Assembly: GCA_009741485.1 (NCBI GenBank)
Contig: CM019236.1
Span: forward strand, 33,744,606-33,808,605
Reading direction: 5' to 3'
DNA: 64,000 nucleotides
Origin: Malurus cyaneus samueli
Taxonomy: Eukaryota > Chordata > Aves > Passeriformes > Maluridae
Shown: in pieces, positions 1 to 9,578 of the stretch
Numbering within the stretch: position 1 is the stretch's first letter
Layout: every line of letters begins with the position of its first letter
Notes under the pieces: generated by a model
The model's input: the letters and a program-made list of their open reading frames with translations, nothing else
Databases searched by the model: none
What the model was told of the DNA's origin: nothing
Position numbers and translations under genes: made by a program

Positions 1-62
1 ACTTGATGGTCATAGAGGTCTGTTCCAACAATAACCATTCTATGGTTTGATGATTCTGTGAT
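1..62 (+). mobile_element. CR1 LINE 3' tail (cut by window edge)
   Basis: The window opens in the last bases of a CR1 retrotransposon. It has the GGTCTGTTCCAACAATAACC-type block followed by ATTCTATGGTTTGATGATTCTGTGATT. CR1 elements end in this short ATTCTATG-like repeat rather than poly(A). The plus-strand body lies upstream of the window. It is non-coding 3' UTR. Confidence 0.85.
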
Positions 63-1309
63 TAATGTATGCTAACCTAGCAAACCTGGAAACTTCTGCT
101 GCAATGCTGTGGCATTTACACTGTCAGCTGGTGTGTGATCTTCAAGCAGAACATAACTGCAAAACACCATTAGCAGAACATTCCTGGAATAATAGTGGGA
201 GGCATGAATACATGTGAATAATGTGTGTTTTCACTTTAACTTCTCTGGCTCTGTTTGCCAGAATTGATGTGAAGATGTGTATATGGACAATTTCCTTCAG
301 AAATCCATTTCACAAAGTTGTACTGGATGATGAAGTGGGCAGCATAAAATAGTAAAGGGAAAGCATGCTATGACTGGTGAAGGAAGAGGGGTTCACCCAG
401 TACCTTCAGAAGGTGCTGATAAGGAGTGTTAGAAAGTTATCTGCTATATTTTAGATACGACTTATTATTGTGGTCTGTCACAGGGAAAAACTTAATAGAA
501 GAAATTAAACCCCAACAATAAATAAAAAGGGTTTATCTAGAATATGTTTTATTTTCCAATAACTTTTGCTGAGAAGCATAAAGCTTGTGTGAGATTCTCA
601 TTTTTCAGCACAAATTCCCACTAGACCAACAAACAATGTGTTACTATGGCTTTTAACCTTTTCTTCATAGGAATTAGGCATTTTAATTTTTTTCTCCCTA
701 TCTTAAGTGTTTTTTGCTAGTTATTTAACATCAGTTCGTCAATATGAAAATGTTACTTTTCCTAAATGTAAATTTGTTATTCTGCCTGTCTTAGCAAGCA
801 ATATCTCCTCCTAACCATTTCATAGCCAAAATCAAATCTTGCAAAATATTTGGATCTCAAATACTTCCATTTTTCAACACAACTTAAATACCTAACTACC
901 CTTAAAGACTAGAGTTTTGGCCACAAAATTTAAAAACATCCCTAGCTCCATATTTTGACATCTGAAGGAGGAAACTGATTTTCAGGAACACACAGCCAGT
1001 TTCAGCAGGACAAAAAGGCACTTACTAGTTCTGAGAAACAAGAAATCCTATAAAGTTAAGTAAAGGTTGACTTTGACTTATTTGTACCTTGCCCCTGCTC
1101 TAGAAAGGATAGCAATGCATTTCCTCCACTCTGAAAAGTGCACCTGAAATAGCTTAGAGAAAATGACGCTTTCTACAATATTAAACTGGCCATTTGGGGA
1201 AGGAGACATTTTTGTGAACAAACAGAACTATTGTAAAAATGAGTCACTAAAGTTGTTTTAAAAGCAAAAGGTGAAAAGAACATGATAATGCAAAAATTGG
1301 ATCTAGATG
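63..1309. other. Unique AT-rich DNA, nothing recognised
   Basis: I see no gene, RNA or repeat here. Stops are dense in all frames and the composition is AT-rich, as expected for intergenic or deep intronic vertebrate DNA. Confidence 0.6.
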
Positions 1310-2066
1310 GTTGCAGTTAATTTAACATCACCTTTCTGGAGAGGTTCCCACTGATTGGAAAATAGTGTAGGTAAGTCCCATTTTTAAAAAAGGGAAAAAG
1401 TGCCTCAGTATCCACAGGCTGGTCAGTCTCACCTCTGTGGCCAGCCAGATCATGAAACAGATCCACCTGGAAAGTGTCCTCAGGCACATGAAAAATAAGG
1501 AGGTGTTTGGTGAGAGTGAACATGGCTTCACTAAGAGCAAAATGTGCCTGGTAAATGTGGTGGCCCTCTGCAGTGGGGTTACGGTGTTGGTGCATGAGGA
1601 GAAGGCAATTGACACTATTTATTTGGATTTATGCAAAGCCTTTTATACTTTCTTATACAACTTCTTTGTCTCTAAACTGGATAGACATGGATTTTTGATA
1701 GGTGGACCTGTTGTTGGATATGGAATTGGCTGGATGGTTGCACTGAAAGAGTTGTGGTTGATGGCTCTATGTCCAAGTGGAGAGCAGTCACAAGTGGTGT
1801 CCTCAGGGGTTGGTGTTGGTATTGGTATTGTTTGACAGCCTTGTTGGTGATAGGGATAGTGGGGTGAAGTGCACCCTTAGGAAGCATGCTGACTACACCA
1901 GGCTGTGTGGTGTGGTGTGGTGTGGTCAACATGGTGGGGGGACAGGATGTCATCCAGTGAGACTGTGACAGGGTTTGAGAGGGGGACCCATGTGAAACTC
2001 ATGAAGTTCAATGAGGCAAGTGCAAGCTCAGGGCAATCTCAAGCACAAATACAGGACTAATCCAGT
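1310..2066 (+). mobile_element. CR1 LINE, decayed reverse transcriptase segment
   Basis: This is a plus-strand CR1 fragment covering the middle of ORF2 (reverse transcriptase). Translated pieces read like the family: LVNVVALCSGV, then IDTIYLDLCKAFYTF for the usual VYLDFxKAFDTV core, then a relic of the 'GVPQGS' region near 1795-1830. The catalytic FADD box should lie at 1885-1896 but reads HADY, so the second catalytic Asp is Tyr. Frameshifts separate these pieces. The end (about 1960-2066) matches the CR1 'MKFN..KC..L' region. Both ends are truncated and there is no 3' tail. It is a dead, old copy. Open frames on the opposite strand here are antisense shadows. Confidence 0.85.
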
Positions 2067-3415
2067 GCAAGGAGCAGTTAGCATGGCTAAGTTTAGCATT
2101 TGCTACTAATACCAAGAAATGCCCTTTAATACTTACCCGTTCTCTTGGGACAGGTTTAAGCCATGGTATTATGCTAATGTATATAAGTAGCATCTTCTCC
2201 TTGCAAGCAAAAACCTCCCAAACCCACTGCAACCAACTTTGAAGAAATTCTTAGTAGTTTTAAAATTCCATGACTTTGGTCAAAGGACTGAGAAACCAGG
2301 TATTAAGGATTTCAGGCCTGTCAGAAGCTTCTTCCAATAAGAGGGGTTCTGTCATTCACAGTTGGGCACGTTCAAGTTTTCCTGCATTACTTACCTTCAT
2401 GCTGACAGCTTGAGCATCTCAGGGGACTGTGGGATTTTCTTTCCCCTTTTTTTCCTTTCAAAGTATTTTGAGTGTCAGAGGGAGCTGAGGAGCAATGTGA
2501 AGGAGTGAGAATGAGATGGGTTTTTTGGTGTTTCAACTACTGCCTATTAAATTTCAAACAAAATATTGGCAATTTGTTAAGCTTTTCTCCCTAACTAATA
2601 TTTAAAAGCATTCAATTAAGACTGTATAATGTGTTCAATGAGTTAAACCACCCCATGATATTAGAAAAATATTACATATATAAATAAAATACATCAAAGC
2701 ATTAAAAAGCTATTACACACTCCGAACATAAAATGGCAGAATAATGATGGATCCTGCCATGCAGCAAACATATTCAAAAATATTATCTTCCTGGTAATGA
2801 AATGCCATCCGTTTCATTTTAAGCTAAATACGTTAGACATATCAGTGGAGTCTGTGCTGACACAGCAGCGAGTTGAAATTGAAAATCTGAAATTATATAT
2901 ATGATTAGACACAGTGTTAAAGTAATTTATAGGAAAAACCACAAATGTGCTGGGTCTGCACCTTTTCGTGAACTCATTTTAGAGAATCAGATAGAGGAAA
3001 ACTCTACCATTTCTAATGTGCAGTAGAATGGCAGCTCGCCAGGACCCCAATATATTCAGTACGAGGGGCAGAAAGAATAGGAGAGAAAGAAAGAAAGAGA
3101 CTAGTGAGACTTGATTCAAATTACAACAATTCTGCATAAGCCATCAAGAAAATGGCATTCGTTTTCATTGCTCTGACCTAATATGATATAGCAGCTGTAG
3201 GAACTATATTAGCTATCAAGACAAGAGGGAGATAACGGGGAAACATTTAGAGAGGAACATCAGGATAGGGCTAATTTCAGCTCTCTGCAGATGCTTTGCG
3301 TGCTTTGCCATGGAGAGCAAAGTGGCAGCAGGAATCATTAAGACGATCATCTGATACTCCAAGTTTAGTCTGAAATTCAGTTTCTGCTGACTGGAATGGA
3401 GCCTTGGTTATTAAA
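2067..3415. other. Unique DNA, possible conserved noncoding stretch
   Basis: No gene or known repeat is visible. About 2640-3200 is compositionally different from its surroundings. It has several retained CpGs and AT-rich homeodomain-like cores, without repeat character. I flag it as a candidate conserved noncoding element, which is inference only. A short purine run (GAAAGAAAGAAAG) lies near 3088. Confidence 0.4.
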
Positions 3416-3458
3416 AACACACACACCCACACACACCCACACACATACACCCACTCCC
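3416..3458 (+). repeat. (CA)n-rich microsatellite
   Basis: This is an impure dinucleotide tract, mostly ACAC with CCC interruptions, passing into a C-rich run (ACCCACTCCCCCCTCCCC). It produces open frames on both strands by low complexity alone. Confidence 0.85.
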
Positions 3459-3969
3459 CCCTCCCCTTGACGCACACTGACAATCTCCCCCTCTCTCATA
3501 AGTCTTTTAGTCTTCCTGGCTGTCTGATCTTCAGCCAGCTAAAGAAAACCAAGGGAAAAACAAGCATCAGGAAAGGTTTTGTCCTTGGAGCCGCTCTCTA
3601 AGCCTTACTTTCAAGCATTTTTACCCCATTTCTTGTAGTTCTTTCCTGAATTCAGAATGTTTTTCATTTGATCTGAGAAAAGAGTTGAAGAAGGAGGCAG
3701 CAATCTGCTATTAGTATATGGATTGAGTCCTAGAATTACTATTACAGTTATTAATGTGATGATTTATAGCTTTATTTATTTAGCCTAGTAAGTTAGTCGT
3801 TGCTTGTTATGGTGTGATGCAAAAAATAGAGAGATGTTTTCACAGAGCACTTAGTTTCTGTAATCAAACACACAAGTCATTTTGGGATTTTGTGGTAATT
3901 TTTTGTTCTATCTCCAACAAATATCTTAGCTTTGCCTGATTTTGGTGCAAGAGCATTGGGATGACCCAG
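3459..3969. other. Unique DNA, nothing recognised
   Basis: AT-rich sequence with no supported gene or repeat. Confidence 0.55.
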
Positions 3970-4311
3970 CTGAGGCTTTCCAGTTCCTGAAGGGAGTCTA
4001 CAGGAAAAACTGAGAGACATTTTTCAAAAGCTTGTAGTGACAGAACAGGGGGGAATGACTTCAAACTGAAAGCGAGTAAGTTTAGATTACACATTAGGAA
4101 AAACAACTTCAGTGCAAGGGTGGTAAGGCACTGGAACAGGCTGCCCAGAAAAGCTATGGATGCCTCATCCTGGAATTGTTCAGGACAAGACGGGATGAGC
4201 AAACTGGTCTAGAGAAAGATGTCCCTTCCCGTGACAATGGGGTTGGAAGTAGTTGGCTTCTAAGGTCTCTGTCAACCCAAACTCTCTATGATTCTGTAGT
4301 TCTGTGATTTT
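3970..4311 (+). mobile_element. CR1 LINE 3' end
   Basis: This is the 3' terminal 340 bases of a plus-strand CR1. It follows the family order: the 'CTGAAGGGAGTCTACAGGAA' block; 'GGAATGACTTCAAACTGAAA'; 'GTGGTAAGGCACTGGAACAG'; a GGTTGGAAGTAG block; and the terminal CTCTATGATTCTGTAGTTCTGTG. The start is set where the similarity fades and may be a few bases off. This 5'-truncated form is the usual product of incomplete CR1 reverse transcription. It encodes nothing complete. Confidence 0.9.
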
Positions 4312-4741
4312 CTTCAGAGACCATTGCAATCAGAAAACAGGAAAAGAAGTGAGTTTAAGTCTTTGAAATATATTTCATATAATTGCCTTGCACCACCACT
4401 CTTCTGAACAACAGTAAAAAAGTTCTTAACTTTGGCTGCAGCATGTAAACAATATAAATTCAATATATTCATTACTCTGGATGGATGTTGCTTGTTTCTA
4501 ATGCCAGTGGGTGTTACCTTTTAACTTTTTCGGGTATCTGAATATTATAAAGAGAAGATGAGTTTTGTCTTGCTCTTGGACCAACTGCAGTGTTTGTAGA
4601 AGCAACCCATGGCAGAAACTGGTGGTCATGTTCTGCTCATCTGAAAGCTGTGTCTGAGTATTTATTGACATAGAGAAAAAAGACTATATACATTGCTATT
4701 GCATTTCTACCACATTGCCTTCATGCATAGTTCTTTGGTGT
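4312..4741. other. Unique DNA, nothing recognised
   Basis: AT-rich spacer between a CR1 tail and solo LTR A. No gene signal. Confidence 0.55.
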
Positions 4742-4746
4742 TAGGC
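4742..4746. repeat. Target-site duplication, proximal copy (LTR A)
   Basis: TAGGC directly abuts the LTR start and matches 6150-6154 exactly. Confidence 0.85.
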
Positions 4747-4937
4747 TGCCATGGTTTGGAGTGCTGGCCAAAAGCCAGACACCCACAACACCTGCTCATT
4801 CGCTCTCCCCCACCACCACATTGGGTAGAGAAGAGCAAAGGGGAAAAAAACTAACAAAAGTGTTTATGAGTTGAGATAAGGAGTGGAGAAGAAACACTTG
4901 ATGGACAAAACAGACACTGCTTAAATTATGAAGTGGA

Positions 4938-4943
4938 TTTATT
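4938..4943 (-). promoter_or_regulatory. Polyadenylation signal AATAAA of LTR A
   Basis: Plus-strand TTTATT followed by ACTAACAAAGTCAGAGGAGG. The same block, in sense orientation, surrounds AATAAA at 36076-36081 in LTR B, so the signal is conserved between copies. It would end transcripts running leftwards. Confidence 0.7.
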
Positions 4944-5058
4944 ACTAACAAAGTCAGAGGAGGAGAATGAGAAATAAAATACAATCTTCAAAGACACCGA
5001 TCTTCTCCCTACTCCCTCCCCCCTTCCCACCGACAGTACAAAGCAGCGGGGGGTGAAC

Positions 5059-5146
5059 AGGGTGTGGGGTTGGTCAGTTCGGGGTGTGGGGTTGGTCAGT
5101 TCAGGGTGTGGATTTGGTCAGTTCAGGGTGTGGGGTTGGTCAGTTC
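5059..5146. repeat. 22-bp tandem array, 4 units, inside LTR A
   Basis: There are four 22-bp units (5059-5080, 5081-5102, 5103-5124, 5125-5146) of the form [A/G]GGGTGTGGGGTTGGTCAGTT+C. The third unit carries GATTT for GGGTT. LTR B has about two units of the same motif in the reverse orientation (about 35919-35962), so copy number varies between LTRs. Confidence 0.9.
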
Positions 5147-5526
5147 ATCACCAGATTGATCTGCGGCTGCTAAGGGAGAAGAGTTCTTCCCTTGCGTTTC
5201 CGTGGGGTCCCTCCCATGGGAGACAGTTCTCTGTGAACCTCTCTGGGGTGGTTCCACTCTCACGAGCAGCAGCCCACACACATCTGCTGCAGCGTGAGTC
5301 CCCCCACGGGCAGACAGTCATCCCAAAACTGCTGCACCGTGGGTCCCTCGTCCCCTGGGTGCAGTCCCAAGGCCAGCTGTTCCATCTCGGGAGCAAGCCT
5401 CTCTCTCCATGGCTCTCCTGCTGGACACAGCCCCTTCTTTGCATCAGCCTGCTCTGGCGTGGGGACCTCCCTCCTCCATGGGCTGTGGGTGGATCCCTGC
5501 ACCCTCTGGCCCAATGGGCTGCATGA

Positions 5527-5822
5527 GACAGCCTGCTCCACCATGGTCCACCATGGGCTGCAGGGGGACAGCCTGTCCACCATGGTCACCATGGGCCAGG
5601 GGACAGCCTGCTCACCATGGTCACCATGGCTGCAGGGGGCAGCCTGCTCCACCATGGTCATCATGGGCTGCAGGGGACAGCCTGCTCCACTATGGTCACC
5701 ATGGACTGCAGGGGGACAGCCTGCTCCACATGGTCACCATGGCTCAGGGGGACAGCCTGCTCCACCATGGTCACCATGGGCTGCAGGGGGACAGCTGCTC
5801 CCATGGTCATCACACGGTCTGC
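5527..5822. repeat. 35-40 bp minisatellite, about 8 units, inside LTR A
   Basis: Unit starts are near 5527, 5567, 5602, 5639, 5676, 5715, 5751 and 5790. Each unit is built of GACAGCCTGCTCC, then ACCATGGTCACCATGG, then GCTGCAGGGG, with small indels. The near-palindromic CCATGGTCACCATGG core is self-complementary, which keeps several frames open on both strands. LTR B holds about one equivalent unit, so this array expanded in copy A. Confidence 0.9.
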
Positions 5823-6149
5823 AAGGAATCCCAGCTCCGGCATTGGAGCACTCCTCCCCCTCATTTTTCACTGACCTTGGTGTCTGCATTCCCTCACATA
5901 TTTCTCAGCCTCCTCCACTGGCAAAACTAATGTCTGCTCCCTTGTTTTGATTTCTTTTTAAATATGTTTACACAGAGGCGTAACCACCATCTCCAATTGG
6001 CCCAGGTTTGGTCAATGGCACGTCCATCATCCTCAGACCCAACAGCAGTTAGCTGTGTTGGACATGGTGGAAGCCTCCAGAAGCTTCTCACAGGCGTCAT
6101 CTTTTTCGTCCCCCCACTTCCAAAAACTGGGCCAAGCAAAATGAACACA

Positions 6150-6154
6150 TAGGC
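6150..6154. repeat. Target-site duplication, distal copy (LTR A)
   Basis: TAGGC directly follows the CACA end of the LTR and matches 4742-4746 exactly. Confidence 0.85.
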
Positions 6155-9100
6155 AAATCCATTTTGCTCCGGGCAAGTCAGAGAAGATCTACCACACCAC
6201 CTTTCTGGAAACTTCCTCCAGAGACGCCAGAAACAATCTGTAACATATTTGTCTCTTAGCGACAGATCAGATTCTGCTTCACAGCTCCTGACTGATGACT
6301 TCCCTTCTAGTTCCACACACTGTCAGGTTCCCTCTTCATATGCCCAAGAGTGGTTGGGACCTGACTTTCAGTCCCTGGGGTTCTCACTCATGCTGGATCC
6401 CAGAGGCATATTTCTAGATTGAATTTGGGATCTTTGTAGGCCTGCTTTAGAGTGTCCTGTGCACTTCCCTTCAATCTTCTTGAGGAAGATGCAGCACTTT
6501 TCACTTTGAGAAATGTTTATTCTGCTACTATTATTATGTTTCATGCGTGACTTGGCCTGCAGGCTTAAAGGCAAGCATGGTAATTCCTTGCAAACAAAAA
6601 ATTCTTGGCATTCACTGTGGCATAAGACTGAAGCTAACTTTGGTTTAACAGTCAGCGATTTTAATGAAATAGAGCTCAAATCGATAAAATGAGTATGATC
6701 ACTCACAAAATTAGAGATTTTGGCAAATTTGTTAGCAACTTACAGAACTGAAAATCACTACTTATCAATGGGATGTCAACAACCCTTTGGAAAGTGAAAG
6801 GGAAATATGCTAAGATGGTCTACTGCAATCCCACAGTAGGGTATTATTGGGCAAAGAACAGAGAGAATTACTGATGAGATAGCTAGATAGACCTACTCTC
6901 TGATAATCAGTGTTAGCTCAATACCTTTCTTTTATCAAGTAACTGTTTCATTGGACACTAATTACACCACAGTAACTGAACTGGCACAGTTATCCAGACT
7001 GCAGACAATTGACAGGCATTTTTGAGAATGATGCTAAACTGCAGTAAATTAATGTCGTAAATACTCCCAAACTATTTTTATGTCTGAAGATAAAATAAGA
7101 AAGCTAGTAAATTATTTGGACACCATAGAATAACTACATACACTTGAGAATTGGAACAAGCTTTCAATTTTGTATCTTTTCCTGAGATTTGTTTTTTATG
7201 TCCAGATGGGGTTTCAGAGGAGATATTTAGAGCTTCTGCCAAAATATTGGGCCAGATCCTTATTTCCACTATACTGGCATAAACCCTGGACTATCCTGTT
7301 GATTTCAAGGATGTTACTGCAGGTTCACACCAGTGTGTGTAGCTCAGAATGTCAGAGCTCTACTGGGATGTATGGGATTCAGTTTAGATGAAAACATCAC
7401 AGGGCTGTGTAAGTCAGAATATTTGTGCTATTTGCTAATTATTATTTCTCCTTGTAAGGGATGGTTATGCTTCTGGTACTGTACTAGCTACTCATGTTTG
7501 TTCCAGTTTTGCTCTCAGTTTTACTGGGAATGCCCTCAGGTGACTGCATTCTTGTCGAAACAAACTATTGCCTTAAATCTGATCACAAGATCGGAGACTG
7601 GCTACATTTAGCCAACTTAATTATTTAAAAAGTTTGTTATTTTTTAGCCTGAAAATAATTATCAAGAGTTTAATGATAACAAAAATGAGCATAAACCTTG
7701 CCCTCCATCAGTGTGATGGGATCTTAGGGAATACTTGGTGTCAGCTGGAAAGACAGGCAAGACCCTACATCCATGGTCAGACTATCCTTTCTCACAGACA
7801 ACATATCACCAAACAGAAAATGTAGTTACTGTTTACAACTTTCCTGTATTTCCTTTCAAAGCTTCTCATATGCTTGATATTTCAAATTCTGACGGTTAGG
7901 CAGTAAATGAGACAGACAATCTTCTGCAGCAAGACTTAGACAGAGGCTAGTCCCTTTCCTAAAGGCGTAGGAGTAGTAATAGGAATAGGGATCAGTGCTG
8001 TTAATCTGGCTCTAATGGGGGTTCCACAGAGTGGAACCCTTTTTTCCTTTTTTTGAGAAGTAACCTCAAAAAACTGCAGGTGGTTCTCTTCAGCTGGTAG
8101 CAAATAATGTTAGAATCCATATGGATTTTTTTTTGCTCCTGAGCTGGTGTTTAATGGTCCGGAAAAAATTTCTGTTTCTTTGTCCCACCTTAATAGGCAT
8201 CAGAAACCCCAAACGTCTTGTCCAGAAATGCCTGATAAGAGAAGGGTGTTTTGCTGCACCTAAATGAATAGAATTACCCTGAGCAAACCCAAATGTCATG
8301 AGTGACAAATCTAGATAAAGATGTGATATAGGGCTTTCCCCATACTTTATGGCAATTTGCATAATTTATGGCAGACCTATAATGATGCAAGTAGCCATCA
8401 AGTAGGATATTTCAGACCACTGAAATATCATAAAACTGCAGGAAAAATAAATTATTGTCCTAGAGCTTTGTGCTCAAATGGCTGTTGTGAGGAATGAACG
8501 TAAACCAGTCACAATGGTTTCACAAGTTTCCTGGGCATCGTGCCAGCCAGAAATTATTTCATTATAGTAATTCTTTGTTGCTGCCAAAAAAGTAGACAAA
8601 AGATGATCTAATGTATTATATTGATCAGACTGAATTAAAAAGCTTATATGATCTGGGATTTAAAAAGAGCAAGAAAACGAAAGAGAAAATAAGAATGATA
8701 TTACTGAACACAGAACTACAATTTTGTAATTTTTTTTCTTATTACTTGTTTTCTGATTTCAGTAACAATTTAAAAGCTTTTCACCAAGGTCTGAAATGAA
8801 TACGACTGACTGAGAGTACAGATAATACACTTTTCACAGAATAAACTTTTGACACTTATTTTTAAGAATCAAGCTTGACTTTACACTATAGTCTTCTCTG
8901 ACTTTATCAATGTGTATTTCTCCTACTCATCATGCACTTCAGCTATAATTTAAAATTTATATTAATTACAATGAATTATAATCCCTTTTTTAATTTTTAT
9001 TTTTACTGTAATCTGAAATGGATAACTTTGGCATAAAATACATTCAAATATATACATTTAGATCAAAAAGGCCTGTTTTATGTGCTAATTGATAGTTTAC

Positions 9101-9505
9101 TGTTTTGCCTCCTTTTCCTTTTCCTGTTGTTTTTCACCGAGGAGCCTGGTTCTGTTGGGGGTGCTACATGACCTCTATTTCTGGCAAAACTGGCAGACAT
9201 CACATGGTTCTCTTGACTATTTTTAAGTTTTGTAGAGCAGGATGTTTGGTTTCTTCATTAACTGCTTAGGGACCTCAAAATTTTTACAATTCATCAGTAT
9301 GTTTTATATGCATAGGCACATATAGTGTTATAGCCATGTAAAATAACTCATGTTATTCCTTCCTGTGTCCTTCAGAACTCAAATGTTCCACATGTATGTG
9401 CTTTAAACTTTGCATATTTTGGTACCTATTTATTTGAAGTTGTTCAGAAATCCCCTACGCATAGTCCTGGGCAATTGACCATGGACAAAAATATCCAAAG
9501 CCAAG
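6155..9505. other. Unique AT-rich DNA; hairpin and a possible ancient repeat
   Basis: No gene is supported. Near 7240-7350, GGGCCAGATCC and TTGATTTCAAGGATGTTACT recall old amniote interspersed repeats, but too little is preserved to name one. A perfect 9-bp hairpin lies at 8019-8039. Open frames of 60-110 codons here resemble no protein I know. Confidence 0.5.
8019..8039. repeat. Perfect 9-bp inverted repeat followed by oligo(T)
   Basis: GGGTTCCAC, loop AGA, GTGGAACCC, then CTTTTTTCC within six bases. A stem plus T-run also resembles a Pol III end or bacterial terminator by chance. In this eukaryotic context no function can be assigned. Confidence 0.6.
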
Positions 9506-9578
9506 CAGTCCTGTTTGAGCAGGGTGGTGATCCAGCTGACCTCCAGAGATCACTTCCAATCTCAACCATTCTGTCATG
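9506..9578 (+). mobile_element. CR1 LINE 3' terminal fragment
   Basis: It carries TTTGAGCAGGGTGGTGATCC, then CTGACCTCCAGAGATCACTT and CCAATCTCAACCATTCTGTC. This is the end of a CR1 subfamily ('dropping the gatgacctccagaggtccc' type). Only about 70 bases remain, and the terminal repeat is worn. Confidence 0.75.

Larger units (their letters stand above)
4747..6149 (-). mobile_element. Solo LTR 'A' of an endogenous retrovirus, minisatellite-expanded
   Basis: This is a complete LTR with no proviral interior, in minus orientation. It begins TGCC and ends CACA on the plus strand and is flanked by a perfect 5-bp target duplication, TAGGC (4742-4746 and 6150-6154). Five-base duplications fit an ERVL-type insertion; the family assignment is inference. 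On its own strand, a CCAAT-like site at 5993-6000 and an AT-rich TATA-like tract at 5955-5967 (plus-strand CTTTTTAAATATG) precede the repeats. The polyadenylation signal is the plus-strand TTTATT at 4938-4943. Its ends and PAS region match solo LTR B (35205-36274) in reverse complement. It is longer (1403 versus 1070 bp) mainly because of two tandem arrays. Long open frames here arise from those arrays and are not genes. Confidence 0.9.

Noticed and set aside
5527..5822. Regularly spaced repeats that could suggest a CRISPR array
   Set aside because: The units are directly adjacent, variable in length and without unique spacers, inside an LTR of a vertebrate genome.
5053..5950. Several overlapping open frames up to 218 codons on both strands
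   Set aside because: They lie wholly within solo LTR A, and their internal repeats simply copy the 22-bp and 35-40 bp tandem units. The self-complementary unit keeps both strands open. Not genes.
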